This document shows, one piece after another, positions 52,862 to 63,850 of a stretch of 64,000 nucleotides of DNA; position 1 is the first letter of the stretch; every line of letters starts with the position of its first letter. Position numbers and translations under genes: made by a program. Origin of the DNA: Epiperipatus broadwayi (Eukaryota; Onychophora; Udeonychophora; Euonychophora; Peripatidae); the NCBI GenBank assembly GCA_028023455.1, contig JAQFVV010012497.1, positions 1,180,001 to 1,244,000 on the forward strand, written 5' to 3'. The notes beneath the pieces are model-generated. The model worked only from the letters and a program-made list of their open reading frames with translations. It had not been told where the DNA came from and did no database searches.

Positions 52862-53042
52862 AAACAGCCCTCAGTTTAATTACTAATCCCTTTGCGATCT
52901 GAGATTAACTTAATTCAATAATTACTTTAATTGCAGCTATTATTTTGATTGTTAGGGAAATGTACACTCTAAAATACATAAAAATAATAAAATATATACT
53001 ATGTTGATATGTCAATTTTTAAAACTAAATGCATACATTGGA
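52862..53042 (-). repeat. Partial second copy of the 48936-49508 LTR
   Basis: ATTACTAATCCCTTTGCGAT, AATAATTACTTTAATTGCAG and ATACATTG align in order with 49318-49500. The homology stops at the boundary where the LTR would begin on the minus strand. It covers only the U3-side half. Confidence 0.6.
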
Positions 53043-53284
53043 AGTCATTGAAAGATTTATATTCTATTTACATTTTGTTTTTTAAATCCCCGACAAAAAC
53101 TCAGAAAATATAAATGGATAATTTTATTTGCTATAAAAAGTATTGGAGTCCATACACGTGGAATTATTACTTATAACAATAATTTTCAATTTGTGAGATA
53201 TATCTCCTTACTTCCTCCACTGGTTAATTTTTTAGCATACTTCCCACATGGTTCTTTCTTTCATATAGCATAGTGTCCGGCTTG

Positions 53285-53395
53285 GTTTAATATGGTTGGA
53301 GAGAGCTCAAGATCCATGCATCATGGTTCAACTCAATCTTTTCTGGTGTTTGAATAGCATATGTTTTCATGAGCAACATACTGTTCATCAAGTCC
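53285..53395 (+). repeat. SINE-like repeat copy
   Basis: Block order GGAGAGAGCTCAAGATCCAT, ATCATGGTTCAACTCAATCT, then ATGAGCAACATACTGTTCAT. The 5' half is well kept and the 3' half diverged. Confidence 0.5.
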
Positions 53396-54339
53396 AATTA
53401 TTATTTTTACTGTCATTAATATATAATAGTTAAATTTTTTTATATAAAAAAAATTTCATTGTGTGCTTTAATTTTTTTTTTTTTTTTGGAATATAGCTCT
53501 GAATCATCAATAATCTTTAAAAACATATAGAACAATATTAAAATTATCAAAAAACAATATTAATTATGAAACTATAAGCGTTCAATTTTTTTTTTAAAAA
53601 AAGGAGGATACTTTAAAAAAAAAAAAAAAACTAAAAAAAAAAATTCGGGGTAGAGATAAAAAGAAAAGTTTATTCGCCATATAATATTTATTTAAGAAAT
53701 ATTAGCAATTTATTAATTTCAATTGTGAAGTAAATATTTAATAAAACGTTTTTATGCAGAAATATTTTTTTTATATGCAATATTTGAAAAATATTTACAG
53801 TTTTTATCATAAATTTTATCTATAAAACCAAAAAGAATAGGCGTGCTGTATTACTAAGCATATTCAAAAATGATTAAGCATTTGCAAAACAGATGTTTTT
53901 GATTGGCGTTGAACACTAGAATAATTAAACCGAAATAAAAATTATTTTAAATGTATGTTTTTATATATACCTATGCAAAAAAAAAACGTATTTCCGCACG
54001 TTTCAAAAAACAAATAAAAATCTAAAAATAAAATGGTAAATTAGATCAGACTATTTTTAATTAACTAAGAATTAACAGATATAAACATCTTTCTTTTTTT
54101 TTTTAAAAAAAAAAAAAAGGTATTTCAAGTTCTTTAGCGAGGGAAATAAGATACTCTAGGGAAGCAATAACATTTAATTATTATCATTAGTAATTTGCAA
54201 ATACTACTAACCCTTAACATAATTTATTTCAGCATTTTCAATATTCAGAACTATTTCATAAACTTTAATCATTAACACAGCAAAAAATTATTTTGGATAT
54301 TTTGCATTCATGTAAGAGAACAAAATCAATGCTTTTATA
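53396..54339. other. AT-rich sequence with many homopolymer junctions
   Basis: T-run/A-run junctions at 53587-53602, 53623-53642 and 54093-54118. No gene is seen. Confidence 0.5.
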
Positions 54340-56446
54340 ACTTGTGATAAAAGTACATAGTAATGGAAATATTAGTTTTACAGAAAATGAGTTGAACGAA
54401 ACAGGGAAGAAGTTGAGATTGTGGAAAGGCAAGAGGTTTAGATGGATGAGCAGCAGAGATGGTAATGAATTTGGGAAATAGAGCAAAATTAAATCTATTA
54501 TCATGTTTAAATATGATAGAACAGAAGATAGGCTTTCCAGATAACTGGAACAATACAAGCGTAAGGCTATTATTTAAAGGAATGGGTAAGGACCAGAGAA
54601 AGATAATCAATTATAGAGTAATAGCAGTAACGTCAGTGTTATATAAAATTGTTGCATATATGGTGGCTGGAGAGTGGCAAAATGGATGGAAGAAAATAAT
54701 ATAGTGGGAGAAATGCAAGGAGGTTTTAGAATGGATAGGCAAATAGGAGATAGTTTATTTGTAGTCACATAGATATGAGTAGAAATACAGGTAGACAGTT
54801 ATATGTGGTTTTATAGATATAGGGAAGGCATATGATAGAGTAATTGGAAATAGATTATGGGTAAGTTTAGTAAATTTGGGAATGAATGGAACTTTATTGG
54901 TTTTTATTAAGATATTTTATGAAAATAATTACTATACATATCAGTTAGGAAATATAGAATTAGTTAGAGTTAAAAATGGGGTGGGACTAAGGCAAGGATG
55001 CTCTACATCACCTATTTTACTTTTGCTATATTTGAGAGAAATGGAGACAGCAATAGAAAGACTAAGAAGAGGGATAAAGATACCATTAATAGATGACAAG
55101 GGAGTGTATATATTGTCAAGTCTTTTATTTGCTGGTAATATTTTTTTGTGCATAGAAAATAGGGAAGATATGGAAATTATGCTGAAGATGTGTGCAAGGG
55201 CGGATAAAGAGATGGGAATTAAATTTAGTGAAGAAAGATCAAAAGTAATGCTGATAAATTCTGGGGAAAGATAAAAGAATGAATTTTTATTGGGGAATAT
55301 AAAGTTAAATGTGGTGAATTGGTATAATTATTTGGGAATCATCTTAAGTAATCAGAGAAATTGCTTGGATGAATGGGGGGGGGGATTGATAAATGAAGCA
55401 AAGAAAGAAAGAGATTGATAAAGAAATTAGCAGTGTTTTCATATAATAAATATGATGTAGCAAGAATTGTATGGAAGGAAGTGGTAGTACCAGGATTAAC
55501 TTAAGCCATGGTAATGATGCATTATGTGTTAGTAAAGGGATGTTACATTAATTAGAAAAAGTACAAAGAGAAGGAAGACATGCATTAGATGCAGATGTGT
55601 GGATGGCAAAAAAGGTAATTTAAGAGAAATGGGATAGTTAAGTTTTTATATGAGATATGCAAAATGAAAATATTCAGTAGATTGCAATTTATGGATAGGT
55701 AGAGAATGGCCAAAATAGTATTTAATTGGACTATGAGTGAAGAACAGGCAACAAGATCAGTGAGATACAGAAGATTTGGAAAAAGATTTTTATGTCAGAA
55801 TACTTGTACAAAAGCTGGGATGATTGTGTAAGGAGGATTATTGAATGTTGTAGTGGTAAAGAATGGAATAGAAGAATAGATGCATTGATAAAAATAGGCA
55901 GTTGGAGAGATGAAGAACTAGTATGAGAGTAAAAAGAATTTAAATTTATATAGAAGTAAATGAAATATTGGATGTAAGTTAATTTATGATAATAGCAAGG
56001 AAAGTTTAAGGCTTGAATCCAATCATTAGCAACAAAGGAATATACACATAAATGGAGAAATGTGGGTCATTTAGTCTGCAAGTTATGAAAGGAAGGCATG
56101 GAAAATATTAGGCATCTGCTAATTGAATGTAAATGCTTACAAGCAGAAAGTGTACAAATAATGAAGTTGTGGGAGAATAAATATATACTAAGTGAATATA
56201 CAGAAAGGGATTCTTGATCTTTATGTTGGATTTGGAAAAAGATAAAGGGGATCTAGATATAAAGGCCATGAAGTGGACAAATATGATGTTGTGGAAATGG
56301 GATGGAGCAGGATAGAGAAGAATATGGGAAAAGCTCAGGTTGGGAATCAAAGGGGGAATGAAGGTGGCTAACAGGCTTTTCTGAGCATAGTGGTTGAAAG
56401 ATTCTTGACTTTGATAAAGGAATAGCCATATCACATCACATCACAA
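54340..56446 (+). mobile_element. LINE retrotransposon, 5'-truncated copy 2
   Basis: Collinear with copy 1 from about 3090 to 5220: it begins within the segment before RT, runs through RT and the C-terminal Cys/His region, and ends with the same ATATCACATCACATCA tail. The 5' truncation is the normal result of incomplete target-primed reverse transcription. It is inactive because of stops and a mutated active site. A run of ten G occurs at 55375-55384. Confidence 0.88.
54459..55274 (+). pseudogene. LINE reverse transcriptase remnant, copy 2
   Basis: Open stretches 54459-54704 and 54876-55274 give FPDNWNNTSVRLLFKGMGKD, NYRVIAVTSVLYKI, a GLRQGCSTSPILL block near 54985-55023 and the degraded active-site box LLFAGNIFLC near 55125-55153, with both catalytic Asp residues replaced. 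It aligns with 3240-4010. Confidence 0.85.
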
Positions 56447-57600
56447 CCCAAGAACAGCCCTACACTGGAGCTCATCATTTCTGATACTTGAAATTTTTAA
56501 GAAATCCAAGCAATTAATCACAATATTATTATTACCATATTAAAAACAAAAAGCATTAGTAAAATAAAATATACTTTTGTATTAACATCAAAAATAGTAA
56601 TGAAAATAATTTATTTATCAAAAATATATAATTTATTTAATAATAAAAAAAAATGTATGCATAAATCTAAATCCATAAAAATGAAATTCCAAAAGTAAAA
56701 CCACTCACAGAAAGTGTATCAAATAAAAGTAAACACAAAAAGTATATTAAATAGAAAAAACACAAGATATTGTTTGATGCAGTACATATTTTAAGTAAAA
56801 AGCAAGCATAACAAATCAAATGCCGGTATAAGGACAAATTCTAATCCATAAAATCCATTCATGGTAGCAAGTGTATCAGTTTATAAAAAAGTAAAAATAC
56901 TAGTCAATGACAATAGATGTTTTAAATGAAAACAATTCAAACCCACTTCCGAACAGCAAGCATATCAATTTATAACAAGCATAGAATATGTATTATGTAA
57001 AAAAAAGTGAAAGGTAATAAACTACAACTGATGCTTTAAGTAAAATCAATTCATAACAAATAAAATACAGTTATGACCAATTTTTTATTTTTATTTTTTA
57101 AAGATTTATAGTTCTGCATATATTTTATTTCTTATTCATATACTTTGTTGCTAAATAAATTATTTTCATAAATGTTATCATTTTCTTTCTTTTTTGCCAT
57201 ATATTAAGAATAAATATGTGCATTTTATTCTATTAGTTTTTCTTTAATAATTTGATGTAAAATGACCTTTTCTTAAATGATCAAGTCATTAGTTTCCGTA
57301 CATAAACTATAACCTCATACATCCTATCAATCAAGTTAAACGTTCATTCAAACTTCCTTATATATCACCAATAAGCTCCTTTGTTTCTTATTTCTTAATC
57401 AATTATTTCTCTAGTTTTAGTTCATTTCTTTTTTTAAATCTTAATTCTATTTTAATAAAATCTGTTTTGATAATTCCATTATCTTGTCTTCATATCCTCC
57501 AATTTTACAATGAAGTGTTTTAAATAAATCTAAGTATAAAATTTGTTGTAACAAAATAAATTTACTTAATATTAATAACAAATAAGAAAAGAATAACAAA
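56447..57600. other. AT-rich sequence without recognised feature
   Basis: There is a loose tandem-like recurrence of short ATAAAAGTAAA-type motifs at 56680-57060, too diverged to call. No gene is seen. Confidence 0.4.
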
Positions 57601-57604
57601 CGTT

Positions 57605-57705
57605 GTTAGCTGAAAGGTCATCGCAGCCTTGCAAACAAGTAGTTGGTTGCAGACGGTTGTGGGTTCGCATCCCGGCCGATGCTATGACATATGGAAAAAA
57701 AACAA
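57605..57705 (+). repeat. tRNA-related SINE fragment (possible)
   Basis: GTGGGTTCGCATCCCGG near 57659-57675 contains GGTTCGCATCC, one base from the RNA polymerase III B-box consensus. It is preceded by GTAGTTGGTTGCAGACGG, which could be an anticodon-arm remnant. It is the most GC-rich short stretch nearby and is followed by A-rich sequence. A complete cloverleaf does not form by eye, so a functional tRNA is not claimed. Confidence 0.5.
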
Positions 57706-58699
57706 ACTAGTAGAATAATGAGATTAGTCTATAAATAAACTCGTGTGTGTGCGTCATTTTCTATGCATGCTCAGCATATAAATATAATTCCATTACAGTG
57801 CATATTAACTGAAGAAAGTCCTTCTCACTTCCATTTGGGAATAACTGCAATATACATATATACCACTAACAGTAAACTAATGCAACTCTTAGAGCCGCAT
57901 GTGGCTCTTAAATGAGTTAAATGAGGTTCACATTAAAATCCGATTTTATTTTTATTATTTCAGTTTTTTTTTTTAATTGCACAAAAATATATAATACGAT
58001 AGAAATTTTTATCAAATATTTTATTACTTATTTTATTACAAATTATATCATAAGTGTATGTACATACTATTTTCAAATATATTGGCAAACTGTACGTTAA
58101 CAACACCTAGCAAATCTTACAAAAATTACTACATGCACGGTATGGAGTGATCTCATTTATGATTTGTGCAATTTTGAATTTTCCTACCAGCCAAATGTCA
58201 TATTTCACATTTTTTCAAAAAATCTGGCAAGTAGACCATTTTATTAAGCAATTTAAATTTGTTTATGATATGTAATTTTTTCGCAGTGTCATTGCAAGTT
58301 TTCTAAAGATATATGTACAGGTTAAAAACATTATTTTGTTTATAATTAGTGCACTTAGAGTTTCATGTTTTTTTTAAAACAATTATATAAAAAACTCTTG
58401 AAAATAAAACTGGAAAGCAATTGTTTGATTTTGGTTATGATGTTTCTATATTTGGCAATAAATAATAATGAATCAGACATTTAAGAATTATCAGGAAAAT
58501 ATCAACCAGAAACATAGTCCAAAATTGCTTTTAATTATTCTAAATTGTTTTTATTCTTATTTTAAGAAGCTCTGTTTCTTCAACTATTTGTCATGCCATT
58601 TACACATTTCTTAAAACAAAAATTGATATTTAGACATTTTAATTATTTATTTTGTTTGAATTTCAGACTTTGGAGATAAATTTATTTAAATTTTTTGTT

Positions 58700-59215
58700 A
58701 ACATGACCCAGAAAATATCAAAAAATGAAAATACAAACAAGAAAATAGAAGTTTTCAGAAAAAATGGGTAGAAAAATTTGCTTTTATTGACAATAATGGA
58801 AAGTCATTGTGTCTTATTTGTAAAGTTGCAATTGCAGACTACAAAGTAAACATTTTATACTGACATTATGAAGTAAGTCATACCCACTTTTCAACTCAAC
58901 ATCCACACAATTCAAAATTCCAAACAGAGAAATCATGTCTTCATAAGCAACAACGATCCTTGCTTTCTTTTAGTCACAAATATGACAGAGACAACAAAAT
59001 AGTTATTTGATAGCTTGGAATATTGTTCATGCCAAACATCCATATGGAGAATTTATTAAAAGAAACTTGGAAGTAATTAAAGTTTTGGATCCAGATAATA
59101 TAAAACTGCATACATTGATTGCATAAGTCCCTATGTCATTCTGTACAACTGAGCATCATATTAGTGAAATTAGTAAAAATGTTGAAAATAGTTTGATGTA
59201 TATTAATAATTTTTA
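58700..59215 (+). pseudogene. hAT transposase remnant, N-terminal part
   Basis: Contains a zinc-finger-like N-terminus: F-A-F-I-D-N-N-G-K-S-L-C-L-I-C followed at the expected distance by H-Y-E and H-F near 58870-58890. Next comes a block reading L-D-P-D-N-I-K-L and an E-I-S-K-N-V-E helix near 59165-59190. Stops are frequent. It matches the start of EPM2AIP1/GTF2IRD2-like transposases. Confidence 0.75.
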
Positions 59216-59284
59216 TTAGTCATTCATTAGACTGGATATTATCCAATAATGAATAATATGTCTGTAGTGTAATATTCATTAAAA

Positions 59285-59600
59285 CTGGCAAAACTCTCCA
59301 TACAGTAGTGCCACTCAGTGCAAGCCAGAGTAATCAATGGATGCCAGAAGGCTTGAGCATAAAATCCCTATCTAGTGTCTATTCATCCAATATCCCCAGA
59401 CTAATTTCTGGCTTGTGGCCTTCATCAGTGAGGAGCCTTGGATCTGAGAGCATTGTACTTAGATCTTAGGATCTAATGCAACTCTCCAGCAGCCACCTTT
59501 TATCTCTACTTAACTACAAAACTACGAAAATAAAATTGAAAACAATACTATTTTCAATCTAAGCTCATTAGCTTATATAGTCATATAAGAAATAGTGATC
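59285..59600 (+). repeat. Single-arm copy of the 31291-32549 foldback family
   Basis: Starts AAACTCTCCATACAGTAGTG, continues GCAAGCCAGAGTAATCAATG, then CATCAGTGAGGAGCCTTGGA and CTAAGCTCATTAGCTT, matching 31304-31600 in order and orientation. The opposite arm is absent. Confidence 0.8.
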
Positions 59601-59798
59601 ATGTGATGTTTGGTTTAATATTCATTATTGTAGAATCTCCAGTCTAATTAATGATTAAAATAAATATAAAATAATAATAAAAAAATAATTAATGATTAAT
59701 AGAAATTATTACTACACTTTCACTATATGATTTGTGTTAAAGTTGTGAGGGCAGCATGTTTGACACTTATCAATTAAACTGTAGTAATTTTTTGTTGA

Positions 59799-60251
59799 TA
59801 CATACATACATACATACATACATACATACATACATACATGCATGCATACATACATACATACATACATACATACATACATACATGCATACATACATACATG
59901 CATACATGCATACATACATGCATGCATACATGCATACATGCATACATGCATACATACATACATACATACATACATATACATACATACATGCATACATGCA
60001 TACATGCATACATACATGCATGCATACATGCATGCATGCATACATACATACATGCATGCATACATGCATACATACATACATACATGCATACATGCATACA
60101 TACATGCATACATACATACATGCATACATACATACATACATACATACATACATACATACATACATACATACATACATACACACATACATACATACATACA
60201 TACATACACACACACACATACACACACACATACACACATACATACATACAT
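59799..60251 (+). repeat. (ACAT)n microsatellite with ATGC interruptions
   Basis: About 450 bp of ACAT units interspersed with GCAT, turning to CACA-rich near its end. ORFs on both strands (His-Thr-Tyr-Ile on plus, Met-Tyr-Val-Cys on minus) are artefacts of the 4-base repeat, which stays open in all frames. LTR-like copy C starts at its right edge. Confidence 0.97.
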
Positions 60252-62286
60252 TGAAACAATGGATCTGAAGTCCAATCCATGTTTCACAGCCTCCTATAAA
60301 CTTAATTAGTATTGTAGGCCTGAATTAAGTTTATAGTCCAATATCAGCAGGGTTTTGCATTAAAGCTAAAATTAATTTGTATTGCATTTAAATATTTTGT
60401 TTTAAATAAATTCCATTCTAAGATTAGATTTCTGTTAATAAAAATTGCTTGTAAAACCTATTAGTCAAACATATATATACGTTAAGCATATATATATATA
60501 TATGAGTTAATGCAAAATTCTGCTGAAATAAAATGCTTATTTTATTAAAAGAAATAAGAATGTATTTTTCTTTTTAAATCTTGTTAAAATATTTAGTATG
60601 ATTTGACTTTGAGATAAGCCCGCCAACATTTTCTAAAAGAATGTATATATTTAATTAATTAGCCCATTCAAGGCAAATTAAAGATGGCCTTCTCTTTCTT
60701 TTTTAATTAATAAAATTCAAAGTTTAAAGAAAGAAATTTAGGGTAAAAAAGTAAAAGTTATTTTTAGAAAATGTTACCTTGAAACAAAGGAGTGTGGGTG
60801 GCTTATCAAGATCTAAGATCATACAAACAATAGAAGGTAGCTTACAAAAAGGTTATAAATAGGAGAGTGAACAAAAGACTAGGCATTCAGATTTTCCTTT
60901 TGGAAATAGCAGTCAGATTTCTCTTTGGAGAACTCTTTCAGATTTTGCTTGTTGAGATTTTATTCCAAAAAGTTATACAACTGTCGTCTTCGAAATCACA
61001 GAGAAGTTTGAACATGCTACAAGCTAAAAATCATATGAATTTGATGGATTCTACTATGCTTGGCTAGGCAAATAGCTTTGCCTATCACCAAGGTTTCTAA
61101 ATACCATCAAAATGCCATAGTATCCACCCAATATAATCTGAACTCTGTGCCATGTCTGTAGGACTTTTCGTAAAAGCATGCTACTTAATTCCACTTTCCT
61201 TGTCCGGGCAAATACCTATCGATGGACAGATCATGCTACGCTCATCGGTGGAACATGACCAAGAAACCAGGACAGTAATAGTATCTCTCCTCCATTGAAC
61301 TATTTACTTTCTACCCTTTTTTTGTTCATACCTTTTTTAAGTGCTTCACTGAATTATATTTCTGAAACATTGTATTTAATTATATTTGTAATGTAACCAT
61401 TTTTTATTAGACTAGTCTTAGATATATATTATGTGATCATCTATCTATATATTTAACCCTTTTTCCTTCGCTATTCTTCATTACTAACATGTATAAATAT
61501 TTTGTATTCCATTGCGGTTAAGTTTAAAAGTTAATTTTTCATTTAAAATCTCTTTCCAATTTCATTTATGTTTCTAAATTCAATACGAGTAAGTTTCCTT
61601 TGTTTGCCAACTTGATCCCTCGATAATGCCTCTTTTGTCCACCATTAGCTCATTACTTATATCTTATTTAGCTATATACAACTTAAATAATTTTAAACTG
61701 CCTTTTTAGTGCAAAGCAATTCGAAAATGTTTTGCGAAAGATTTTTTTATTGTACTTTATCGAGGAGATTCGAGTTGACAATTTTAATAAAATTGGCAAG
61801 AAAAGATTTAGACAGCAAAAATATTATATCATTTAATCTTTATTGTCTAATTAGTTTTTCATTAATTCAGGGGAATAACGGAGGACATTAACTCATTATT
61901 AATATTTTAAAGTCTTTAATTAAATATCTATTATTTAACTAAAAAGCTTCAGTTTTCTAATTTTATGTTAATGTTTTATTTTTACTTTTCAAATGATCCA
62001 GGCACGCAAAACACATATTTCATAGTACTTTTACACACATTTAACTATTTAGCTCCATAGGTGTTCCCATCCTTGTCTCTACCATTGATGCTAAGCTTGG
62101 CTGTTTGTAAAATAATTTATGTATGGCTCAGATAATGTTGTTGGTTCGTAATTAGCCTCGAGAATAGGCGAATAGGGCAGAGGTCATAGTATTCTTGATT
62201 TAATATCTCATGTATGGGTGGCCTTGAGGTACTTTCGCTTAGTATTCGAACTGGGTTAAACCAACATACATCATCTGACTGTCACA
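60252..62286 (+). mobile_element. Long LTR-like element, copy C (2035 bp, diverged subfamily)
   Basis: Starts TGAAACAATGGAT and ends ATCTGACTGTCACA. The start and the last roughly 200 bp align with copies A and B (for example CCTCGAGAATAGGCGAAT against ACTCGAAGAATAGGCAAAT), while the middle is diverged and shorter. A terminal hairpin lies at 60252-60286 and a TATAAATA box at 60854. The flanks are ACAT and ATAT, one base apart, in simple sequence. No coding body. ORFs at 60867-61067 and 61709-61891 show no family motif. Confidence 0.75.
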
Positions 62287-62405
62287 ATATATATATATAT
62301 ATACTGAGCAATGATGAAATTACATTTAAGAGATTATGGTCTGTGCCAATTGATGAGTGCTGGTTCAGCATGAAATGTGCATCTTGGAGATTATAGATTT
62401 TTTTC
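62287..62405 (+). repeat. Dispersed repeat related to 9225-9350
   Basis: An AT run then GTGCTGGTTCAGCATGAAAT and TTGGAGATTAT, matching the copy at 9225-9350 in order. Confidence 0.55.
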
Positions 62406-62554
62406 ACAGCTATTGTCATATGTTTATGTTACATCCCTCAACAAGATATTAAAAGTGGATAGAAATCAGTCCCTACCTTGTGTGAGAGTGGTGTAGTGAA
62501 AATTACACTATAGATATATTATTAATTAATTTGATATGTGATTTAAAAAATAAT

Positions 62555-63850
62555 ACAGTATTCAGTTTAGCTCTTGTCATGAAGATATTAAGGATGTTCC
62601 ACAATTGGCTGATTTTGCCTGCTATGTATCTGCTGAAGTAAATGTGAAGGAAGAAATGTTACATCTACTAACTCTTACCAAAACAATTCACAGTATTGAT
62701 GTCAAAAATATGTTTGATGAAGTAATGATCAAGTTTGAATTGCCTTTGATAAACTTGTAAGTGTTGTGACTAACAGAGCCCTGCAATGATAGGGAAAAGC
62801 CTAGCTCTTATTGATCTTTTAAACAATGATCCTAAAATTTCCTCATTTTATACCTCTTCACTGCATAATTCACCACATCTCATAGTGAAGTAGTTAAAAT
62901 GCAAACGTGTGGAAGATTGTTTTGCAGATTGAGAATTTAATTAGAACAAATGCTAAAACTCATAGTCAATTTAAGAATTTTTTAGAAGAGTTAAATGAGA
63001 AACAGATGAATTGTCCAGTGATCTCCCCTTATGGTCTGTTATAAGATGGCTGTCAAGTTACAATGTTTTGGACTGTTTTGTGGAACTCTTAAATCCTATT
63101 ATATTAAAAAAAGAGTGGGGCAGAATATCTAGAATTAGAAAATAAAACTTGATTTTCTGATTTAATATTCCTTACAGATATAATGGAACATTTGCAAACA
63201 CTTAATTTGGCTTTACAAGGAATGGAAAAAATGATTAGCAATTTGTCACAAATTCTATTTAGTTTTTAAGCTAAACTTCATTTTTTTGTGCATGATCTTA
63301 AGTCCAGAATATTTAACCATTTTCCATGAAGAAAAGAAAATATAATTAATATCAAAGAAGAAAAATTAGACAAATATAAAGAAAAATTCGAAGGATTGCA
63401 GACGGATTTCAAATGTAGGTTTGAAGATTTGAAAAGTTTTAAATTTACATTAGTATATTTTGTGAACCCATTTATTAGTGATATTATTGAAGATGGATTT
63501 CCAATTTCTAAAATAATACTTGTTAAAAAAACAGCTGGAGAATTGGCATAATCAAAGATGAAAGAGGATCTGGCATTGTATATGCATTACAAATCTAATT
63601 CTTTAATTGAGTTTTGGAAACTTGTGCAAAAATCAAAATATCCACATTTAAGGAAAGCTGCTTGCCATCTAATTTCCATTTTTTTATACAATGTACTGCT
63701 GTGAATCATTGTACTCCACAATGAAGTTTGTGAAGTCAAAATATTGTTCACAGTTGATCAATCAACATCTCACAGAAGTGCTGTGAACAGCTTTGACAAA
63801 TTATACACCCAATTTCAAAGATTGACCAAAGATCTTCGTCAAAAGTTATT
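62555..63850 (+). pseudogene. hAT transposase remnant, catalytic and C-terminal part
   Basis: Fragments follow the EPM2AIP1/GTF2IRD2-like order: FDKLVSVVTNRAPAMIGKS near 62738-62795, SVIRWLSSYNVLDCFVELL near 63037-63093, a VNPFI-like block near 63462, then IIEDGFPIS near 63486-63510, VEFWK-like near 63610 and a C-terminal SxKSKYR-like region near 63725. The usual DGAP box reads N-R-A-P. Stops occur throughout. It continues the fragment at 58700-59215. Confidence 0.85.

Noticed and set aside
57605-57705. Functional tRNA gene
   Set aside because: A near-consensus B box is present, but acceptor and D stems do not form; kept only as a possible SINE fragment.
45713-60251. CRISPR-like arrays
   Set aside because: The repeats are simple 4-base microsatellites without spacers, and the sequence is eukaryotic.
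59712-60309. Seven overlapping ORFs of up to 191 codons (Met-Tyr-Val-Cys or His-Thr-Tyr-Ile repeats)
   Set aside because: A 4-base repeat without stops stays open in every frame on both strands; the proteins are translations of the ACAT microsatellite.
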